A DNA stretch of 30,738 nt, taken from contig CAMPGW010000028.1 in assembly GCA_946885735.1 (NCBI GenBank), positions 1 through 30,738 on the forward strand, written 5' to 3'. This DNA comes from an uncultured Gammaproteobacteria bacterium. GTDB lineage: Bacteria > Pseudomonadota > Gammaproteobacteria > Xanthomonadales > Xanthomonadaceae. Shown here piece after piece: positions 27,466-30,738 of the stretch. The translations under genes were made by a program, and so were the position numbers. The notes beneath the pieces were generated by a model. It was not told where the DNA came from. It ran no database searches and worked only from the letters and a program-made list of their open reading frames with translations. Position 1 is the first letter of the stretch. Every line of letters starts with the position of its first letter.

Positions 27466-27918
27466 ATGCCTGGCCCGTGCCGTCGTGCGATCGCCCTGAC
27501 CTTTCCTGCGTTGCTGCTTGCATGCGCAGCCGGGCACGCGGACGCATCGGATCCCGGCAAGCGTCCTCTTCAACTCAAACTTGGGGCCGCTCCAGTGTCG
27601 GCATTGCCGTCGCGAACCCGCGCGCAGGCGCCGGCGCGGCATGTCCGGTTCAAGGTCGCCGAGCCCGGCCTGAGCGAGCGCGCACTGGAATCGCTGCTGG
27701 CCGACGCTGACACCCGGGCCGATGCGAACACGTCAGCTACGTCGGGCGCCACTTTTCGCTTCGAGCGCCGCAGCCACGTCGGGCGCGACCTTGCGCAGGG
27801 CTACAACGCGATGTGCGACGCGGTGTCGCGCAAGGTCTGGGACGACCCAAGGGGCAAACGCCTGAAGTTCGACGTCGCCGGCAAACCCGGCGTCGGCATC
27901 GAGATCCCGCTGCGCTGA
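27466..27918 (+). CDS. Small exported or lipid-anchored protein of unknown function
   Basis: 150 aa from ATG 27466, supported by AGGA 7 nt upstream; a frame open from 27400 lacks this signal. The N-terminus is a signal peptide (CRRAIALTFPALLLAC). LLAC with Cys20 is a possible lipobox, while ADA near residue 27 is a possible signal peptidase I site. The mature region is basic and largely disordered up to residue ~80. The tail (FRFERRSHVGRDLAQGYNAMCDAV ... KPGVGIEIPLR) seems folded. No known family is recognised. Its TGA abuts the prmC stop directly. Confidence 0.65.
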   Translation: MPGPCRRAIALTFPALLLACAAGHADASDPGKRPLQLKLGAAPVSALPSRTRAQAPARHVRFKVAEPGLSERALESLLADADTRADANTSATSGATFRFERRSHVGRDLAQGYNAMCDAVSRKVWDDPRGKRLKFDVAGKPGVGIEIPLR

Positions 27919-28761
27919 TCAGCCGGCGAACCGCCCGCCGCTGACGCGGTCGCGGCCTTCCAGGTCGGCCCAGGTATGCACGTCGAAGAAGCCGCGTTTT
28001 TCGAGCAGGCTTCGAACGGCGGACGCCTGGGTCCAACCGTGCTCGAGCAGGAGCCAGCCTTCGGGGTCGAGATGGCCGGGTGCGTCGGCGACGATGCGGC
28101 GGATCGCATCGAGGCCGTCATGGCCCGACACCAGGGCGTGGCGAGGCTCGAAGCGCAGGTCGCCCTCGGCCAGGTGCGGATCGTCCGTGGCCAGGTAGGG
28201 CGGGTTGCTGGCGATCAGCCCGAAGCGCCGGCCACGCACGGGCGAGAACCAGTCGCCTTGCAGGAAGCCGACGCGATCGAGCCCAAGCCGCGAGGCGTTG
28301 CGGCGGGCGACCTCGAGCGCGCGGGCGTCACGGTCCACCGCGACCACGCGCGCCCGCGGACGCTCGCGCGCAAGGGCAAGCGCGATGGCGCCGCTGCCCG
28401 TGCCGAGGTCGAGCACCTCGACGGGAACATCCGTTGCGAGTCTCTCGAGCGCGAGTTCGACCAGGCGTTCGGTGTCAGGACGCGGAACCAGGGTGTCGGC
28501 GGTGACCTGCAAGCACAGCGACCAGAACTCACGCTGTCCCAGAAGATGGGCCACCGGTTCGCCGCGCCTTCGTCGCGCGACCCAGGCGGCATAGCGGTCG
28601 CGCTGCGTTTGGTCCGGCACCGCGTCGGCGTGCGCGTACAGCCAGGCGCGGTTGCGGCCGAGTGCGCCGGCCAGCAGGAGTTCAGCGTCCGCCCGCGCCT
28701 CCGCGCCCTCCAGTTGCCGCGCGGCGGAGGACAACAGGCCGGCGACGGTGTGGGCATCCAT
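27919..28761 (-). CDS. prmC: Peptide chain release factor N5-glutamine methyltransferase
   Basis: 280 aa. It methylates the Gln of the GGQ motif in release factors RF1/RF2 using S-adenosylmethionine. The family signature blocks are present: an N-terminal helical domain; [14 protein letters not shown] (67-80); LVPRPDTE (91-98); the SAM-binding [14 protein letters not shown] (118-131); and catalytic NPPY (186-189). ATG 28761 gives a normal family N-terminus; no strong ribosome site is visible. It stands alone, without the usual neighbour prfA, at least in this window. Its stop codon abuts that of the convergent small gene. Confidence 0.95.
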   Translation of the reverse strand: MDAHTVAGLLSSAARQLEGAEARADAELLLAGALGRNRAWLYAHADAVPDQTQRDRYAAWVARRRRGEPVAHLLGQREFWSLCLQVTADTLVPRPDTERLVELALERLATDVPVEVLDLGTGSGAIALALARERPRARVVAVDRDARALEVARRNASRLGLDRVGFLQGDWFSPVRGRRFGLIASNPPYLATDDPHLAEGDLRFEPRHALVSGHDGLDAIRRIVADAPGHLDPEGWLLLEHGWTQASAVRSLLEKRGFFDVHTWADLEGRDRVSGGRFAG

Positions 28762-28839
28762 GGCGCCAGCCTATACGGCAGGCAACTGCTTGTGCAGCCC
28801 CTCGCACCACGAGCGCGACGGCGGACGCATCATTTGCCC

Positions 28840-29742
28840 ATGCGGTTCCGCCTGCCACGACTCTGCCAAAGTTTCGCGTTGTCCGCCCTGGCGATGCTCG
28901 CCCTCGCCGGCTGCCAGCAGGCTTATTTCAAGGCGATCAACGCGGCGTCGAGCGACGTGGAACCGCGCACCGAACTCTACGACGCCGAGCGTGACCTGTC
29001 CCTCGACATCTACCCGGCCCTGGGGTCGCGCGGGCCGGCGCCGGTGGTGGTGTTCCTGCACGGTGGAAGCTGGCAGCGCGGGCGCCGCGAGTACTACCGG
29101 TTCGTGGGCCATGCACTGTCCGCGCGCGGCGTGCTCGTCGTCGTGCCGGATTACCGGAAGGCGCCGCGCCACCGCTTCCCGACATTCGTCGAGGACGCAG
29201 CGGCCGCCACCGCGTGGGCGCGTGAGCACGCCGCCGCGCTCGGCGGTGATCCGGCGCGCCTGTTCCTGATGGGCCACTCGGCGGGTGCGCACATGGCCGC
29301 GCTCGTTGGCACGGACCGGCGTTACCTGGAGCCCTGGGGTTTGCGCCCCGCCGACCTGGCCGGCGTCATCGGCCTGGCCGGGCCCTACGAATTCGATGCC
29401 GCGCTGGATCGACGCATCGAGAAGCGCGTGTTTGGCGACGTCGACGAGTGGGTCCGCACCCAGCCCGTGCATTTCGTGGATGGCGACGAGCCGCCCTTCC
29501 TGCTGCTGCATGGTCGGTCCGACCACCGCGTCCGGGCTGCCAACAGCGAAAGCCTGGCCCGCCGCCTGCGCGGGGCCGGTCGCCCGGTCACGCTCAAGCT
29601 GCTTCCCCGCGTCGGCCACATCGGACTGGTGAACGGCTTCTATTCGCCGCGCTTCTCGCCAGCCTTGGGGGAAACGGTGGAGTGGATGCGTGAGCGGCAG
29701 CCGGTGATCGCGGGAACCGGCCGCCTGGCGACGCCGCGCTAG
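28840..29742 (+). CDS. Lipoprotein alpha/beta hydrolase (carboxylesterase-like)
   Basis: 300 aa from ATG 28840. A lipoprotein signal ends in LALAGC with Cys25, so it is predicted to be anchored to a membrane. The hydrolase has an oxyanion loop HGGSW (74-78), nucleophile Ser147 in GHSAG, Asp228 in GRSDH and His260 in RVGHIG, a complete Ser-Asp-His triad. HGGSW and GHSAG place it with the acetyl-esterase/BD-FAE/kynurenine formamidase-like group. The substrate is unknown. The frame is open further upstream, but that part is antisense to prmC and has no signal peptide. No clear ribosome site is visible. Confidence 0.88.
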   Translation: MRFRLPRLCQSFALSALAMLALAGCQQAYFKAINAASSDVEPRTELYDAERDLSLDIYPALGSRGPAPVVVFLHGGSWQRGRREYYRFVGHALSARGVLVVVPDYRKAPRHRFPTFVEDAAAATAWAREHAAALGGDPARLFLMGHSAGAHMAALVGTDRRYLEPWGLRPADLAGVIGLAGPYEFDAALDRRIEKRVFGDVDEWVRTQPVHFVDGDEPPFLLLHGRSDHRVRAANSESLARRLRGAGRPVTLKLLPRVGHIGLVNGFYSPRFSPALGETVEWMRERQPVIAGTGRLATPR

Positions 29743-29747
29743 ACGCT

Positions 29748-30305
29748 TCAGGCCGCCTGCGCCATCGCCACCGGGCCCGCCTGCTCGAGGGTGACCGCGA
29801 CCGCATGCACCACCGCCGCGATACGCACGGCGCTCTGGATGCCCTGCGCGGTCATGCCGTGTCCGCGCAGTACCTTCTCATGCGACTCCATGCAGCGGCC
29901 GCAGCCGTTGATGGCGGAGACCGCCAGCGCCGCCAGTTCGAAAGTCTGCTTGTCGATGCCCGGATTCGCCATCACGTTCATGCGAAGCCCGGTCCTGAGC
30001 GTGGCGTACTCCTCGTCGCCGACCAGGTGGGTGAAGCGGTAGTAGACGTTGGTCATCGCCATCATCGCCGCCGCGGCGCGCGCGCCGGCGATTTCGCTGG
30101 CGGACAAGGCCGTGGCCGCGTGCGCCTCCAGCGCCCGCACCAGGGGTGCGTGCCGGGAGGCCACCGCCGAGGCCAGCGCGATCGCGCGGATCTGGCGGTC
30201 GGCGAGCCCGGGCGCGCCGGCCTCGCCGAGCACGCCCTCGAGGTTGAGGCGCAGGTCCTTCGCATAGTCCGGCAGCGCCGCCCGGAGTTCCTGCAGGGTC
30301 GTCAT
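29748..30305 (-). CDS. ahpD: Alkyl hydroperoxide reductase-linked protein AhpD (carboxymuconolactone decarboxylase fold)
   Basis: 185 aa from ATG 30305 (GGAGG upstream); the ATG at 30320 is less likely. The all-helical CMD fold carries the redox motif Cys135-Gly-Arg-Cys138 followed by His142, with Glu123 twelve residues before Cys135, as in the Mycobacterium tuberculosis catalytic set. The His lying between the two Cys in that enzyme is Arg137 here. AhpD passes electrons to AhpC or reduces peroxide itself. It lies 11 bp after ahpC and forms an operon with it, so it is probably induced by peroxide (OxyR), though no OxyR site is in the window. Confidence 0.93.
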   Translation of the reverse strand: MTTLQELRAALPDYAKDLRLNLEGVLGEAGAPGLADRQIRAIALASAVASRHAPLVRALEAHAATALSASEIAGARAAAAMMAMTNVYYRFTHLVGDEEYATLRTGLRMNVMANPGIDKQTFELAALAVSAINGCGRCMESHEKVLRGHGMTAQGIQSAVRIAAVVHAVAVTLEQAGPVAMAQAA

Positions 30306-30316
30306 CGCGTCCTCCT

Positions 30317-30738
30317 TCATGCGGCCTTGAGGGTGTCCTCGCCCTGCGACCAGTTGCAGGGGCAGAGCTCGTCGGTCTGCAGCGCATCGAGCACGCGCAG
30401 CACTTCCTGCGGGTTGCGGCCGACCGACAGGTCGGTGACGTAGACGAAGCGGATCACGCCCTGCGGATCCACCAGGAAGGTCGCGCGCTGCGCCACGCCC
30501 TCGTCCTTGTCGAGGATCCCGAGCGCGCTCGTCAGCTCGCGCTTGACGTCGGCGAGCATCGGGAACGGCAGCTCGCGCAGGTCCTTGTGGTGGGTGCGCC
30601 AGGCGTGGTGGACGAACTCGCTGTCCACGCTGCCGGTCAGCACCTGGCAGTCGCGGTCGAGGAACTGCTGGTTCACCTGGGCGAAGCCGCTGATCTCGGT
30701 CGGGCAGACGAAGGTGAAGTCCTTCGGATAGAAGAACA
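30317..30738 (-). CDS. ahpC: Alkyl hydroperoxide reductase subunit C, peroxiredoxin (5' end cut by window)
   Basis: About 139 C-terminal residues are visible; the frame is open to the window edge. The peroxidatic Cys lies in FTFVCPTE at the edge, and the resolving Cys in ELCPCNW near the C-terminus, so it is a typical 2-Cys peroxiredoxin. It reduces hydrogen peroxide and organic hydroperoxides. Beginning the gene at an internal GTG (30676) would remove the peroxidatic Cys and is wrong. It is followed by ahpD. Confidence 0.95.
   Translation of the reverse strand, partial: FFYPKDFTFVCPTEISGFAQVNQQFLDRDCQVLTGSVDSEFVHHAWRTHHKDLRELPFPMLADVKRELTSALGILDKDEGVAQRATFLVDPQGVIRFVYVTDLSVGRNPQEVLRVLDALQTDELCPCNWSQGEDTLKAA

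Overview
The window looks like a chromosomal segment of a high-GC gammaproteobacterium of the Xanthomonadaceae/Lysobacteraceae (Lysobacter, Luteimonas or Xanthomonas type). The evidence: a proline iminopeptidase whose length (313 aa) and catalytic numbering (Ser110, Asp266, His294) match the Xanthomonas enzyme as I recall it; a large secreted M4 protease with PPC and PKD tail domains; and a perfect CRP/Clp-type operator upstream of that protease. The assignment is by recognition, not by database search. No tRNA, rRNA, CRISPR array, insertion sequence or phage gene was seen.

Layout. 1-474: end of a short single-domain asparaginase-like gene, then a symmetric terminator. 550-9164 (minus): a two-gene surface operon, first a 1659-aa protein with seven ~106-aa SpaA/prealbumin-like repeats, DUF11-type domains and a C-terminal OmpA domain, then a 1212-aa outer-membrane beta-barrel protein. 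9577-12042 (minus): M4 metalloprotease with its own terminator and a 310-bp leader holding a Clp-like operator and a triple 9-bp repeat. 12353-13325 (minus): sufT and a small membrane protein, ending at a terminator. 13388-13825 (plus): a small membrane protein. 13822-18219: proton-translocating transhydrogenase genes pntB, pntAb and pntAa on the minus strand, with a plus-strand sigma factor / small membrane protein / DUF3106 operon lying between pntAb and pntAa. 18270-20444 (minus): DUF1631 protein. 20564-22578 (plus): nitroreductase, 5'-3' exonuclease, Nudix hydrolase. 22582-23523 (minus): pip. 23603-25365 (plus): HNH endonuclease and an unknown pseudo-receiver-like protein. 25442-27918 (plus): dxs and a small exported protein. 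27919-28761 (minus): prmC. 28840-29742 (plus): lipoprotein alpha/beta hydrolase. 29748-30738 (minus): ahpD and the 3' part of ahpC.

How genes work together. pntAa/pntAb/pntB form one membrane transhydrogenase that makes NADPH. ahpC and ahpD form a peroxide-reducing pair. sigma/TM/DUF3106 are translationally coupled and probably form one regulatory unit. The OmpA/repeat protein and the beta-barrel are translationally coupled and probably form one envelope structure; this pair is the most likely site of undescribed biology in the window. The segment is very compact: five same-strand gene pairs share 4-nt start/stop overlaps, and three convergent pairs have overlapping or abutting stop codons.
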